From contig OMWI01000039.1 in assembly GCA_900314715.1 (NCBI GenBank), forward strand, positions 1 to 32,810: a DNA stretch of 32,810 nt, written 5' to 3'. Position numbers and translations under genes: made by a program. A model generated the notes under the pieces. The model made no database searches. It was not told the origin of the DNA and saw nothing but the letters and a program-made list of their open reading frames with translations. Positions 22,785 to 31,391 of the stretch are shown one piece after another. Every line of letters starts with the position of its first letter. The stretch's first letter is position 1. The stretch is from an uncultured Prevotellaceae bacterium. Its GTDB lineage: Bacteria > Bacteroidota > Bacteroidia > Bacteroidales > Bacteroidaceae.

Positions 22785-23245
22785 CAGAAATACAATTTCA
22801 GAATGCGCTTATCCTTCCTGAAATCGTGAAGATGATGGAAGAGGGACATACGGTTACGCTTCGTTTGAGAGGATTCAGTATGCGTCCGTTCTTGGAAGAT
22901 AACCGTGATAAGGCTCTTATGACTAAAGCTGTATCACCTAAAGTAGGCGATGCCGTACTTGCAGAGGTAAGACCTAAGTTTTTCGTATTGCATAGAATCA
23001 TCAAGATTGATGGTGAAAATGTTACGCTTCGTGGTGATGGAAACTTAGGAGTTGAAAATTGTAAGTTGAAAGATGTAAAGGGATTCGTCATTGGATTCTA
23101 TCGTAAAGGTCGTACCAAGTTGGATAAGACCAATGGCTTGAAATGGCGTGTTTATTCATATATCTGGACTCGCTTGTTTCCCATTCGCCGTTACTTATTG
23201 GCTTTCTATAGGAGAATTTGGTTAAGATTGTTCGGTCCAATTTAA
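22760..23245 (+). CDS. S24/S26 family signal peptidase-like serine protease
   Basis: A 161-residue protein with the fold signature of S26 peptidases. GFSMRPFLED has the nucleophile Ser40 in the S-M-x-P box; GDAVLAEV (63-70), VLHRI (76-80, His78) and RGDGN (91-95, Asp93) match the Sec11-like arrangement, in which His replaces the Lys general base. The C-terminal 35 residues are aromatic and basic (LKWRVYSYIWTRLF, RRIWLRLFGPI) and probably contact the membrane. No N-terminal membrane anchor is visible, unlike LepB. It overlaps the HPr-kinase-like gene and is followed by the PqqD gene after 24 bp, so it probably processes the peptide or protein that those two handle. Confidence 0.85.
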   Translation: MQQNDIEITEIQFQNALILPEIVKMMEEGHTVTLRLRGFSMRPFLEDNRDKALMTKAVSPKVGDAVLAEVRPKFFVLHRIIKIDGENVTLRGDGNLGVENCKLKDVKGFVIGFYRKGRTKLDKTNGLKWRVYSYIWTRLFPIRRYLLAFYRRIWLRLFGPI

Positions 23246-23269
23246 TACACATTTATATAATATATTAGT

Positions 23270-23542
23270 ATGAAGACAAAAAAAGGTTTCAACATTCGCA
23301 ACGTTTGTGGTGAGAATATCATTGTTGCAGAAGGAAAAGAGAATATCGATTTCAGTAATATCATTAGCATGAACGAAAGTTCTGCATATCTTTGGAAGAA
23401 GTCACAGGAACAAGAGTCTTTCACGGCTGAAGACCTTGCACAATGGCTTACCGAAGAATATGACATCGATAAAGAAACGGCTCTCGCAGATTCAAAGACC
23501 GTTTCAGAGCAATGGATTAAGGCAGGTATTTGCGAAGAATAA
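23270..23542 (+). CDS. PqqD family peptide chaperone-like protein
   Basis: A 90-residue protein matching the PqqD fold: an N-terminal beta part (FNIRNVCGENIIVAEGK, then the acidic ISMNESSAYLWKK), followed by helices (FTAEDLAQWLTEEYDIDKET). PqqD-like domains bind the leader of ribosomally made peptides and present them to modifying enzymes. A PqqD-like protein standing alone beside an HPr-kinase-like protein and an S26 peptidase is a known Bacteroidetes arrangement, but the client peptide is not evident here. It is the last gene of the rpoD-side cluster and ends at a perfect hairpin terminator. Confidence 0.85.
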   Translation: MKTKKGFNIRNVCGENIIVAEGKENIDFSNIISMNESSAYLWKKSQEQESFTAEDLAQWLTEEYDIDKETALADSKTVSEQWIKAGICEE

Positions 23543-23582
23543 AAAATAATCCGAGGAGCTTAATTCCTCGGATTATTTTTTT
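23541..23582. terminator. Bidirectional terminator overlapping both converging genes
   Basis: A perfect 17-bp stem: AAAAAATAATCCGAGGA (23541-23557), 7-nt loop, TCCTCGGATTATTTTTT (23565-23581), with T runs on both strands. It starts within the stop codon of the PqqD gene and includes the last codons and stop of the aminotransferase gene on the other strand. Confidence 0.93.
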
Positions 23583-24873
23583 CAAATATTGCCATCCTCT
23601 CTTCCAATTGGTCGTATTGATGATCGGCAATAAAAGATGTACAAACTCGTAGTCCCTCTTGATGACTACCCGTTGTTATCAGGCAAATGGCACTCACGCC
23701 GTAATACATTAATTCGTGTGCCAACTCACCGCTTGTCATTCCTGGATAACCAATGGTGAAATAGAAACCGTCGGCAATATCCTCATCCAAGTCCTTATCG
23801 TAAACCACGTAGAAACCATGCTTGCAGAATATCTTCTTGAGCAAGTGGGCGCGTTTACCATATTCCTTGATTTCCTCCCTGAAATTATATGTACCATCGG
23901 AAGCAGCTTTTAACATCGCAGCCATAGCATATTGTGCACTATGACTCGTTCCTGAACTCAGCGCATACAACATTCTTGTAGAGAATACCAAACCAAATGG
24001 TAATCCTTCGTATCTGTTAGCCAATGCTGGGAAATGACGATGGAACAACTTGTCTGAAATGCATGTAACACCGATTCGCTCTCCAGCATAACTGAATGCC
24101 TTAGAACCACTGATAAGGAGAATGTAATTATCCGTATAGTTGGCTACAGACACTTGGTATGGAGGTTCGAAAGGAGTACTTAAATCCTTGCGGAAATCCA
24201 TGGCGAAATATGCCAAGTCTTCCATCACGATAGCATCATATTGTGTTGCCAATTCGCCAATGATTTGCAGTTCTTCTTCTCTGAAGCAAATCCATGATGG
24301 ATTGTTGGGATTGCTGTATACGATAGCACAGATTCTTCCCGTTTTCAGATAGGATTCCAGTTTCTCGCGCAACAAATCGCCACGATAATCGTAAACATCG
24401 AATGTTTCATATTTCACGCCCATTACTTGCAATTGCATCTTTTGAACGGGGAAACCTGGGTCGATGAACAAGACGGTGTCTTTCTCTGGATTAGCTTGAC
24501 TACAAGTCAGGAATGAGGCGAAAGTGCCTTGCATGGAACCACATACTGGTACACATGACTCTGGTGAAATATCAATGTTGATAAATGCCTTCACGAAGCG
24601 CGATGCCTCTTTCTTCAATTCAGGATAACCTTGAATGTCAGGATAGCTATGGGCGATTCCATCTTCCAATGACTTGATTTGTGCGTCAACGCCAACCTGT
24701 GATGCGGGCAATCCTGGAATACCCATTTCCATTTTGATGAATTCCACTCCCGATTCCTTTTCGGCAAATGCGGCAATGGATTTCACCTCACGAATAGTTG
24801 CCTTGGCAAAATCTTGAATGCCAAAGTCTTGTATGGCTTGGTCTATCAGTTGTTTCTTGATGGGTGTTTCCAT
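23560..24873 (-). CDS. Class I/II aminotransferase (aromatic-type), PLP-dependent
   Basis: A 437-residue aminotransferase of the aspartate/aromatic fold. PLP-binding Lys258 is in SGSKAFSYAGERIG. NPNNPSW (substrate carboxylate region) and MEDLAYFAMDF (Asp to the pyridine nitrogen) are present; G-S-M-Q-G-T-F near residue 115 fits the phosphate-binding loop. The start at 24873 (METPIKKQLIDQ) leaves 7 bp after iorB; the longer frame upstream overlaps iorB and was rejected. Operon position suggests it makes aryl-pyruvates from aromatic amino acids, or the reverse, for IorAB. Its last codons are in the shared terminator hairpin. Substrate specificity is inferred from context. Confidence 0.92.
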   Translation of the reverse strand: METPIKKQLIDQAIQDFGIQDFAKATIREVKSIAAFAEKESGVEFIKMEMGIPGLPASQVGVDAQIKSLEDGIAHSYPDIQGYPELKKEASRFVKAFINIDISPESCVPVCGSMQGTFASFLTCSQANPEKDTVLFIDPGFPVQKMQLQVMGVKYETFDVYDYRGDLLREKLESYLKTGRICAIVYSNPNNPSWICFREEELQIIGELATQYDAIVMEDLAYFAMDFRKDLSTPFEPPYQVSVANYTDNYILLISGSKAFSYAGERIGVTCISDKLFHRHFPALANRYEGLPFGLVFSTRMLYALSSGTSHSAQYAMAAMLKAASDGTYNFREEIKEYGKRAHLLKKIFCKHGFYVVYDKDLDEDIADGFYFTIGYPGMTSGELAHELMYYGVSAICLITTGSHQEGLRVCTSFIADHQYDQLEERMAIFEKNNPRN

Positions 24874-24880
24874 GTGTTTC

Positions 24881-25453
24881 TTATTTTTGTGCGGCTTTAC
24901 CAATAGCCAAAGCCTTGATGTTGGCATCAACTACCGCTTCTCCCTTACGACCAAACACGCTTCTGATGGCATCTTCCAACTTCTCATAGTCAATGCCTAA
25001 TGCTTTTTGGGCAGCACCCAATAAGATGACATTGGCAGAACGAGGAACATCGTTTTCCTTTGCCAATGTTTCGATGTCCAACATAATCACGTTGTTCAAG
25101 GCATTCAAGTCTTCTGTCACCTTCTCCATTTCTGGATAGTTGGGGATATTGACAAATGGAGTGCTCGATGTGATAATCCAGCCTTCCTTATTCAAGAACG
25201 GTAGATAGCGTAAAGCCTCCATCGGTTCCATAGAGATAATCACGTCGGCACAACCCAATGGAATCAAGTCGCTATTGATTGGTTCTGATGAGATGCGAAG
25301 ATTACTTTGTACGTCACCGCCACGTTGAGACATTCCATGTACTTCAGCTTGTTTGATATACATGTCTTCTTTCATGGCTGCTTCGCCTATGATGGTTGCG
25401 ATACTGAGGATACCTTGTCCTCCCACACCGCATAAGATGATATCGGTTTTCAT
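24881..25453 (-). CDS. iorB: Indolepyruvate oxidoreductase subunit beta
   Basis: The gamma-type subunit of a 2-oxoacid:ferredoxin oxidoreductase that acts with IorA on aryl-pyruvates. The 190-residue protein starts with the family motif ILCGVGGQGILSIATIIGEA and continues with VHGMSQRGGDVQSNLRISSE, the conserved segment that contacts CoA in this family. The ATG at 25453 overlaps the iorA stop by 4 bp (ATGA), supporting tight coupling; the longer frame beginning inside iorA was rejected. Confidence 0.96.
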   Translation of the reverse strand: MKTDIILCGVGGQGILSIATIIGEAAMKEDMYIKQAEVHGMSQRGGDVQSNLRISSEPINSDLIPLGCADVIISMEPMEALRYLPFLNKEGWIITSSTPFVNIPNYPEMEKVTEDLNALNNVIMLDIETLAKENDVPRSANVILLGAAQKALGIDYEKLEDAIRSVFGRKGEAVVDANIKALAIGKAAQK

Positions 25454-27060
25454 TTGTTGGCCTCCTTTGCTCTCTTTTGTTTTAAATGACGTTGCAATGT
25501 TTGCATACATTCGCGCCTTGGGATGATGACGCTTACTCCTTGATAGTCTATCTCCTCGCGAATCATTTGCGTAATCTCTGGCATGTTCTTAGGAATAGGA
25601 ACAACTACTCTCAAGTGCTCGTCAGTCATTCCGAGCCCTCTACAGATAGCCTCAAACTTATTGGTACCAGCACTATCTTGACCTCCCGTCATGGCTGTCG
25701 TCAAGTTGTCACTAATGATAACGGTGATATTGGCATTCTCATTGATAGCATCCAATAATCCAGTCATACCGCTATGTGTAAACGTAGAGTCTCCGATAAT
25801 GGCGATAGCTGGCCAATGACCTGCATCGGCAGCTCCTTTTGCCATACCGATACTTGCACCCATATCCACACAAGAGTGAATGGCTTTGTATGGAGGTAAG
25901 AAACCAAGAGTATAACAACCAATGTCACCAAATACACGAGCATTGGGATAGTCTTTCAACACCTCGTTTAATGCAGCGTAAACATCGCGGTGTCCGCATC
26001 CTTTACATAATGCTGGTGGACGAGATACTACATCCGCGCACGGTTCGTAGGTATTTGAAGATGGCAAACCGAGTGCCTTCTTCATCAAGTCGGGAGTTAA
26101 TTCTCCAGTACGTGGTAACTCGCCAGTCAACTTACCCTTGATAACGGCACAAGCAGGCATTACGCCTCTTACGATATCTTCGATGAATGGTTGACCTTCT
26201 TCTGCAATCAGTACAGAGTTACATTCAATGGTCATCTTCAAAACCAATTCCTTGGGAAGTGGATATTGCGAAATCTTCAATACGGGATGAGGACAACCTG
26301 TAGGGTAGCACTCATTCAAGTAGTTGAATGCAATACCACTGGCGATGATACCTAACGACTTATCGGCTGCTTCTATGTATTCGTTGAAAGGAGAGATAAC
26401 GGCATCGTGTTCCAATGCTTCTTGTTGGGCGGTCACGATATCATTTCTCTTACGTGCAAATGCTGGTAACAATACCCAGTCAGATGCTTTCGCATTATAG
26501 TTAATCTCGTTTTGTTCACGTGGCGTTTCCACTACGTTAACCACAGCACGTGAGTGTGCCATTCTTGTCGTTACGCGCATGAGGATTGGAAGGTGTATCT
26601 TCTCCGAATAATCGAAAGCTACCGCCATCATGTCGTAAGCTTCTTGTTGGTTACTTGGTTCAAACGTAGGAATCATGGCAAACTTGGCATAGAACCTACT
26701 ATCTTGCTCGTCTTGTGAAGAGTGCATGGAAGGGTCGTCTGCTACCAATACTATCAAACCACCATTGGTACCTGTCATGGCTGAATTCACGAATGGATCG
26801 GCACATACGTTCAATCCAACGTGTTTCATACATACCAACGCACGTTTTCCCATGTACGACATACCGAGTGCTTGTTCCATAGCGGTCTTTTCATTGGTTG
26901 ACCAACGACTATGGATTCCACGTTCTTTTGCCAACTTTGATGTTTGGATGTATTCCGTAATCTCAGTTGAGGGAGTTCCAGGATAGGCATACACACCACT
27001 CAAGCCAGCATCAATGGCTCCTTGTGCGATCGCCTCGTCTCCTAATAATAATTTTTTCAT
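25450..27060 (-). CDS. iorA: Indolepyruvate oxidoreductase subunit alpha, without C-terminal ferredoxin domain
   Basis: Thiamine diphosphate-dependent subunit that oxidatively decarboxylates indolepyruvate and other aryl-pyruvates to aryl-acetyl-CoA with ferredoxin, or runs in reverse to make aromatic 2-oxoacids. The 536-residue protein has the N-terminal pyrimidine-binding domain (VYAYPGTPSTEITEYI, MKHVGLNVCADP), the CoA-related middle domain, and the ThDP-binding domain with CKGCGHRDVY near residue 350 and GDSTFTHSG near 420. Archaeal IorA is over 600 residues and ends in two 4Fe-4S motifs; here the protein ends with ECMQTLQRHLKQKRAKEANK and has no CxxCxxC cluster motif, so electrons would pass to ferredoxin by another route. 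The domain loss may be normal in Bacteroidales. Confidence 0.95.
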   Translation of the reverse strand: MKKLLLGDEAIAQGAIDAGLSGVYAYPGTPSTEITEYIQTSKLAKERGIHSRWSTNEKTAMEQALGMSYMGKRALVCMKHVGLNVCADPFVNSAMTGTNGGLIVLVADDPSMHSSQDEQDSRFYAKFAMIPTFEPSNQQEAYDMMAVAFDYSEKIHLPILMRVTTRMAHSRAVVNVVETPREQNEINYNAKASDWVLLPAFARKRNDIVTAQQEALEHDAVISPFNEYIEAADKSLGIIASGIAFNYLNECYPTGCPHPVLKISQYPLPKELVLKMTIECNSVLIAEEGQPFIEDIVRGVMPACAVIKGKLTGELPRTGELTPDLMKKALGLPSSNTYEPCADVVSRPPALCKGCGHRDVYAALNEVLKDYPNARVFGDIGCYTLGFLPPYKAIHSCVDMGASIGMAKGAADAGHWPAIAIIGDSTFTHSGMTGLLDAINENANITVIISDNLTTAMTGGQDSAGTNKFEAICRGLGMTDEHLRVVVPIPKNMPEITQMIREEIDYQGVSVIIPRRECMQTLQRHLKQKRAKEANK

Positions 27061-27080
27061 TGTTATGATTGATTTAAAAC

Positions 27081-28301
27081 TTATTCAATGGTTACTTCTA
27101 AAGGCATGGCGATGGCGTTCAAGAAACTATCTATTCTCACTTGCCATTCTCTTTGCGTCCTTACGTCAGCTTTGCTCCATGCACTACCTGCGTAATAGGT
27201 GTATTTCTGGTTATTTTCTAATTTCTTCAAGATTCCCAACGCATGACCTTCAATGCCTTTATTAGGAGTATCATATTTGAGCATTTTGGTTTTCACGTCA
27301 CCGTATGGGAACAATGCTGCTACGTAAACTTGGAAGTTGTGTTTGGCGGGATTATCCGTTGGGTCGGCATAATGCACGTAATTACTTCCGAGTACTACGC
27401 TTTCCTTGTCTTCAGAATGAATCACTACGCCAGAGGCAAAATCACATGGCTTAGTCAACCCTTCATACCATACGGTAATCTTGTTGAAGTTGCTACTCTT
27501 ATCCAAACTCATGATTCGATGTTCCACTACGTTTTCATCTTTCTTCACTTTTGCAGGATGATAGGTTAAAGCCACGGTGAAACGCAAAGGACCATTATCT
27601 AATATCTCATAATCCTTGTAACAATAGGGATAGATGAGTGTGTTGCCGTCCATCAAAGCAGGTGTTCCGCATCCTAACGTAGAACCTACGCTATAGCAAT
27701 CCAATCCATTGCCATGGTCTAAATGGAATGATGTGTGCAAATCTTCGTCTCTCCACTTATCGCCTTGTCCCTTTTTGTGATAGATATTTTTCAGAATATT
27801 GCCGTCATAATCGGCTGTATATCGGTCTTCCACCACGATTTCTGGTGTGTTTTTTGTCCAAACATCCATACCAAACGACTTCTCTCCCGTGCGTTGCAAC
27901 GCAGGACCATACACGCGATAGGCGCCACGGTCGTTTTCCCAAGCAATATCATCCTTACGAGTGGGGTACATCTTTCCTTTCACCCAAGTCTTCATGGGTT
28001 CTGGAACACCCTTGCTCACGGTGAACTGTGCCTTTCCGCATGGACGAACCGACACGTCAATCAGTAGTTTTCCATCGTATGTCACTTGATAATCCACTTG
28101 TTGACCAAAGGCGTTTCTTACTACGAACGCATCGTCTTCACCGAGAGCCAACTTGTCAACGATAGTTTTCAAGTCTATCTCTACGAGTTCTTGCCTTTGT
28201 TCGTTCTCGTCATTTGTCACGGTGATTGTTACGGTTTTTCCCGCCCATGAAGTCATAGGCAACATCAATATCAGTGACAGGATAGCAGATTTAATTTTCA
28301 T
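27081..28301 (-). CDS. Secreted DUF4861 family protein
   Basis: A 406-residue exported protein. It has a signal peptide (MKIKSAILSLILMLPMTSWA) followed by a beta-rich domain that I recognise as DUF4861, with features such as ENDRGAYRVYGPAL, GKDGMDV-like SFGMDVW, FHLDHGNGLDCYSVG and LKKLENNQKYTYYAGSAWSK near the C-terminus. No catalytic mechanism is established; members often occur near polysaccharide-degradation genes of Bacteroidetes. It lies 8 bp after the DPP4-type peptidase gene and 20 bp before iorA, so it is probably in the same transcript. No glycan-utilisation gene is adjacent, so a sugar-related role is not supported by context here. Confidence 0.85.
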   Translation of the reverse strand: MKIKSAILSLILMLPMTSWAGKTVTITVTNDENEQRQELVEIDLKTIVDKLALGEDDAFVVRNAFGQQVDYQVTYDGKLLIDVSVRPCGKAQFTVSKGVPEPMKTWVKGKMYPTRKDDIAWENDRGAYRVYGPALQRTGEKSFGMDVWTKNTPEIVVEDRYTADYDGNILKNIYHKKGQGDKWRDEDLHTSFHLDHGNGLDCYSVGSTLGCGTPALMDGNTLIYPYCYKDYEILDNGPLRFTVALTYHPAKVKKDENVVEHRIMSLDKSSNFNKITVWYEGLTKPCDFASGVVIHSEDKESVVLGSNYVHYADPTDNPAKHNFQVYVAALFPYGDVKTKMLKYDTPNKGIEGHALGILKKLENNQKYTYYAGSAWSKADVRTQREWQVRIDSFLNAIAMPLEVTIE

Positions 28302-28309
28302 GTCGTTTG

Positions 28310-30511
28310 TTATTTGAGATTGTCGATAAAGAATTGTGAGATTTGACGGAGTAGGTGATTACGCGTGTTGCCACCATATAAACTATGGTTGCGATTGGTG
28401 TAGATATTCATCTTGAAATCCTTGTCGGCTTGCACCAAAGCCTCCGTATATTCAAATGTATTTTGTGGATGAACGTTATCGTCTGCCAATCCATGACAGA
28501 GCAACAATGCACCATGCATCTTTTCTGCACGGCTGATGGGATTGTCTTCATAACCTTTTTGGTTTTCCTTAGGCGTACGCATGTAGCGTTCGGTATAAAT
28601 GCTATCATAGAAGCGATAACTGGTTGGGGGCGCAACGGCAACGCCAGCCTTAAACACGCCTCTTCCTTCGCTCATACTCATCAACGTACAATAGCCTCCA
28701 TAACTCCATCCCCATATTCCAATATTATCTTTGTCTACGTAACTTTGCTTTCCGAGCCAAATGGCAGTTTCCACTTGGTCTTTAGCTTCTAAGTTGCCTA
28801 ATGCCATATAGGTGCATTTCTCAAATTCAGCACCTCTTGCACCTGTTCCGCGACCATCTACGCAAACCACGATAAAACCTTCTTGTGACAGATAGTAGTC
28901 ATACATGCCTCCGCCACCCATCGAACCGATATTCCATGAGTTTACTACTTGCTGACTACCAGGACCACTATATTGGAACATAATGACGGGATATTTCTTG
29001 TTAGGATTAAAGTCAGCAGGCTTTATCATCCATCCGTCGAGAACCACTCCTTCAGAGGTGGTAAAACTAAACATCTCTTTTTGGGTGATAGAATAATTGG
29101 CGAGTTTATCTACCAATTCCTTGTTGTCTACAGGTGTAGAGAGTATCTTTCCATTATTGTCCCTTATCGTATAGATATATGGATGGTCTTTGTCGCTCCA
29201 TGTGTTGATGAAGTATTTGTAATCTCCAGAGAAGATGGCTTGGTTCCATCCCTCTTGCTGGGTGAGCCTTACCGTCTTACCATTTTTATGGTTCACGTAT
29301 ACCTGACGATCGTGTGCATTTAATGCAGCTGCCTGATAATAAACGTCTCCTGTTGCTTCGTCATAGCCATATACATTAGTAATGTCATATTTTCCGTCGC
29401 CAATCTTCCTTTCCATCGTTCCGTTCATCGTATATACATATAGGTGCATGTTTCCGTCACGGTCACTGGGCATGAGGATATGACTCTTACCGATGATGGT
29501 TGACGACATGACATCTTCCTTCACATACTTGGAAACGCTTTCCTTGATTAAGAGTTGCGATACGGTACTCCTTGGATTCACGGAATAAATATGCAATCGG
29601 TCTTGATGGCGATTCATGGAATACACCAATATCTTATCTGCTTCTGAGGTGGGCAAGATACGGGGCATGTAACCATCAGCATCTACGGGTACGTCTAATT
29701 GTCGCACTTGCTTGCTTTTGATGTCAAAGCTCCAAGCCGTAACCTTTGAGTTGTCTTCGCCAGCCTTGGGGTATTTGTAGGAATACTCTCCAGGATAAAC
29801 GGCATATTCTTCCTTGGCAGGATTCATGCCTTGGAACATCTGCAAAGAATATTCCTTGACGGCTGTTTCGTCATACTTAATCCAACATATCATTGAGGCA
29901 TCGGCATTGAAACACAACGATTTGTTGAAACTGAACTCCTCTTCGTTCACCCAATCAGGAATACCGTTGATAATCTCATTAAACTTTCCGTCTTTGGTTA
30001 CTTGACTCTCAGAGTTGTCGTATAACAACTTAACCAAGAAGATATTGTTATCTCTCACGAAAGCCACCATCGTACCGTCAGGCGACCAAGTAGGTACTTG
30101 TTGTGGTCCTCCATCGGATAGCTTTGCCAATTTCCTGCTTTGTATCGTATAGATGTAGAAGTCGGCAGTATACGAACGCCTATAGATGGATTTCGTGTTT
30201 GTTTGTATCAACATCTTCTTTCCGTCGGGCGACATAATATAACCGTCGATGCTTTCCACCGTTTCGCCTTGTGTATGGTTGGCATCAAACAACGTGCCCG
30301 TTTCCTTGCCCGTCTTGAATGAGTATGTTTTAATCGTGGTACCCTCATTCTCTATACGAGCATATTGGTCTGTTCCTTCAATAGGAATCATTCCGCTCAT
30401 TCGCTTGGCGGCAAACGTTCCATCGGTAATCGACTTGATATCCAGTTTCTCTTTAGCCATTATGGTTGTTGTTACCATCATCATTGCAATCAGTAAGAAA
30501 AATCTCCTCAT
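28310..30511 (-). CDS. S9 family dipeptidyl-peptidase IV-like serine peptidase
   Basis: An exported peptidase that probably releases N-terminal dipeptides, typically with Pro or Ala in second position. The 733-residue product has a signal peptide (MRRFFLLIAMMMVTTTIMAK), an eight-bladed beta-propeller N-terminal domain (about 30-480) and a C-terminal alpha/beta-hydrolase domain. The triad is Ser in GWSYGGY (about residue 602), Asp in DDNVHP (about 677) and His in NHSLYGG (about 707). The Glu-rich motif of DPP4 propellers is suggested by WVNEEEF near residue 190. The ATG at 30511 was chosen because the promoter -7 box at 30536-30543 would start transcription very near or after the alternative ATGs at 30532 and 30538. 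A DUF4861 gene follows after 8 bp. Confidence 0.93.
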   Translation of the reverse strand: MRRFFLLIAMMMVTTTIMAKEKLDIKSITDGTFAAKRMSGMIPIEGTDQYARIENEGTTIKTYSFKTGKETGTLFDANHTQGETVESIDGYIMSPDGKKMLIQTNTKSIYRRSYTADFYIYTIQSRKLAKLSDGGPQQVPTWSPDGTMVAFVRDNNIFLVKLLYDNSESQVTKDGKFNEIINGIPDWVNEEEFSFNKSLCFNADASMICWIKYDETAVKEYSLQMFQGMNPAKEEYAVYPGEYSYKYPKAGEDNSKVTAWSFDIKSKQVRQLDVPVDADGYMPRILPTSEADKILVYSMNRHQDRLHIYSVNPRSTVSQLLIKESVSKYVKEDVMSSTIIGKSHILMPSDRDGNMHLYVYTMNGTMERKIGDGKYDITNVYGYDEATGDVYYQAAALNAHDRQVYVNHKNGKTVRLTQQEGWNQAIFSGDYKYFINTWSDKDHPYIYTIRDNNGKILSTPVDNKELVDKLANYSITQKEMFSFTTSEGVVLDGWMIKPADFNPNKKYPVIMFQYSGPGSQQVVNSWNIGSMGGGGMYDYYLSQEGFIVVCVDGRGTGARGAEFEKCTYMALGNLEAKDQVETAIWLGKQSYVDKDNIGIWGWSYGGYCTLMSMSEGRGVFKAGVAVAPPTSYRFYDSIYTERYMRTPKENQKGYEDNPISRAEKMHGALLLCHGLADDNVHPQNTFEYTEALVQADKDFKMNIYTNRNHSLYGGNTRNHLLRQISQFFIDNLK

Positions 30512-30535
30512 ATTGATAAATTTGATATTCATTTG

Positions 30536-30543
30536 CAAAATTA
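30536..30543 (-). promoter_or_regulatory. -7 box (TAATTTTG) of the DPP4-type peptidase operon
   Basis: On the minus strand TAATTTTG lies 24 bp before the ATG at 30511. A TTG about 18 bp further upstream falls in the tcdA stop region, so the promoter overlaps the end of tcdA. It supports the shorter peptidase start. Confidence 0.65.
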
Positions 30544-30558
30544 CTAAAAAAAGTACAA

Positions 30559-31275
30559 TTACAATGTTTTTTGCACGGCATCTTGTACAATCAGTCCTGC
30601 TAACGTAAATCCGAAGATGGCGGTGATGTGAACGAGCGTACCATTGCCCCTATCGGTTTTCTCTCCCAGGTTTTGAAGCAATTCATCTGAATACACGCAT
30701 AGGAACTTACGACTTGGGTATTGTCCGTTATGCTTGAAACGCTTGCGCAAGGCGCGTGCAAGTGGGTCGCCAGATACTTTCCAAAACTCTGTAACTCGTA
30801 TGCGAGTGGAATCCATTTTCAATGCAGCACCCATAGACGAGAAGAAACCTACGTTTTCCTTACACGCCATGAGAATCAAAAGTGCTTTGTCCTTGAGAGA
30901 ATCAATAGCATCTATCACGTAATCATAAATGCCCATGTGAAAACTATCTGCCGTTTCCTCGTTGAACACTTGTTGCAAGGCTGTTATTTCCGCATTGGGA
31001 TTGATGGAAAGCAATCGTTCACGCAACACATCTACCTTTGCTTGTCCTATGGTCTTAGTTGTTGCCATCAACTGACGATTAATATTGCTCTCACAAACAA
31101 CATCAGAATCAACGATTGTTAGTTGTCGAATGCCCGAACGAATCAGACTTTCCGCACACCAAGAACCAACTCCTCCAACGCCAAAGATAATGACGCGCTT
31201 GGAAGACAATCGCTTCATTGCCTCGTCACCTATCAGTAGTTCCGTACGTTGAAAAATTGCTTGTTCTATGGCCAT
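30559..31275 (-). CDS. tcdA: tRNA threonylcarbamoyladenosine dehydratase (TcdA/CsdL)
   Basis: ThiF/MoeB-like (E1-type) ATP-dependent enzyme that cyclises the t6A base at position 37 of ANN-decoding tRNAs to ct6A. The 238-residue protein has the adenylate-binding Rossmann motif VIIFGVGGVGSWCAE near residue 30, the acidic-strand DSDVVCESNINRQ, and the family-specific RIRVTEFWKVSGDPLARALR. It is about the length of E. coli TcdA, slightly shorter at the C-terminus, and ends in a hydrophobic helix (IFGFTLAGLIVQDAVQ). It has its own -7 box, and the peptidase promoter begins at its stop codon. Confidence 0.95.
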   Translation of the reverse strand: MAIEQAIFQRTELLIGDEAMKRLSSKRVIIFGVGGVGSWCAESLIRSGIRQLTIVDSDVVCESNINRQLMATTKTIGQAKVDVLRERLLSINPNAEITALQQVFNEETADSFHMGIYDYVIDAIDSLKDKALLILMACKENVGFFSSMGAALKMDSTRIRVTEFWKVSGDPLARALRKRFKHNGQYPSRKFLCVYSDELLQNLGEKTDRGNGTLVHITAIFGFTLAGLIVQDAVQKTL

Positions 31276-31300
31276 AAACTATTTTTACGTAAATTGGCGA

Positions 31301-31308
31301 CAAATTTA
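31301..31308 (-). promoter_or_regulatory. -7 box (TAAATTTG) of tcdA
   Basis: TAAATTTG on the minus strand lies 25 bp before the ATG at 31275. No clear TTTG at 19-20 bp spacing was found, so the -33 element is weak. Confidence 0.55.
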
Positions 31309-31391
31309 CTAAGAATAGCTGACAAAAACGAGCATTTTTGGAAGATTAACGCACAACATTCGCAAATAATGACGTATAATAAAACCTGACT

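Noticed and set aside
27728-28067. Overlapping plus-strand frames of about 100 codons inside the DUF4861 gene
   Set aside because: Antisense to a gene with a clear signal peptide and conserved family motifs; their Cys/His-rich composition suggests non-coding frames.
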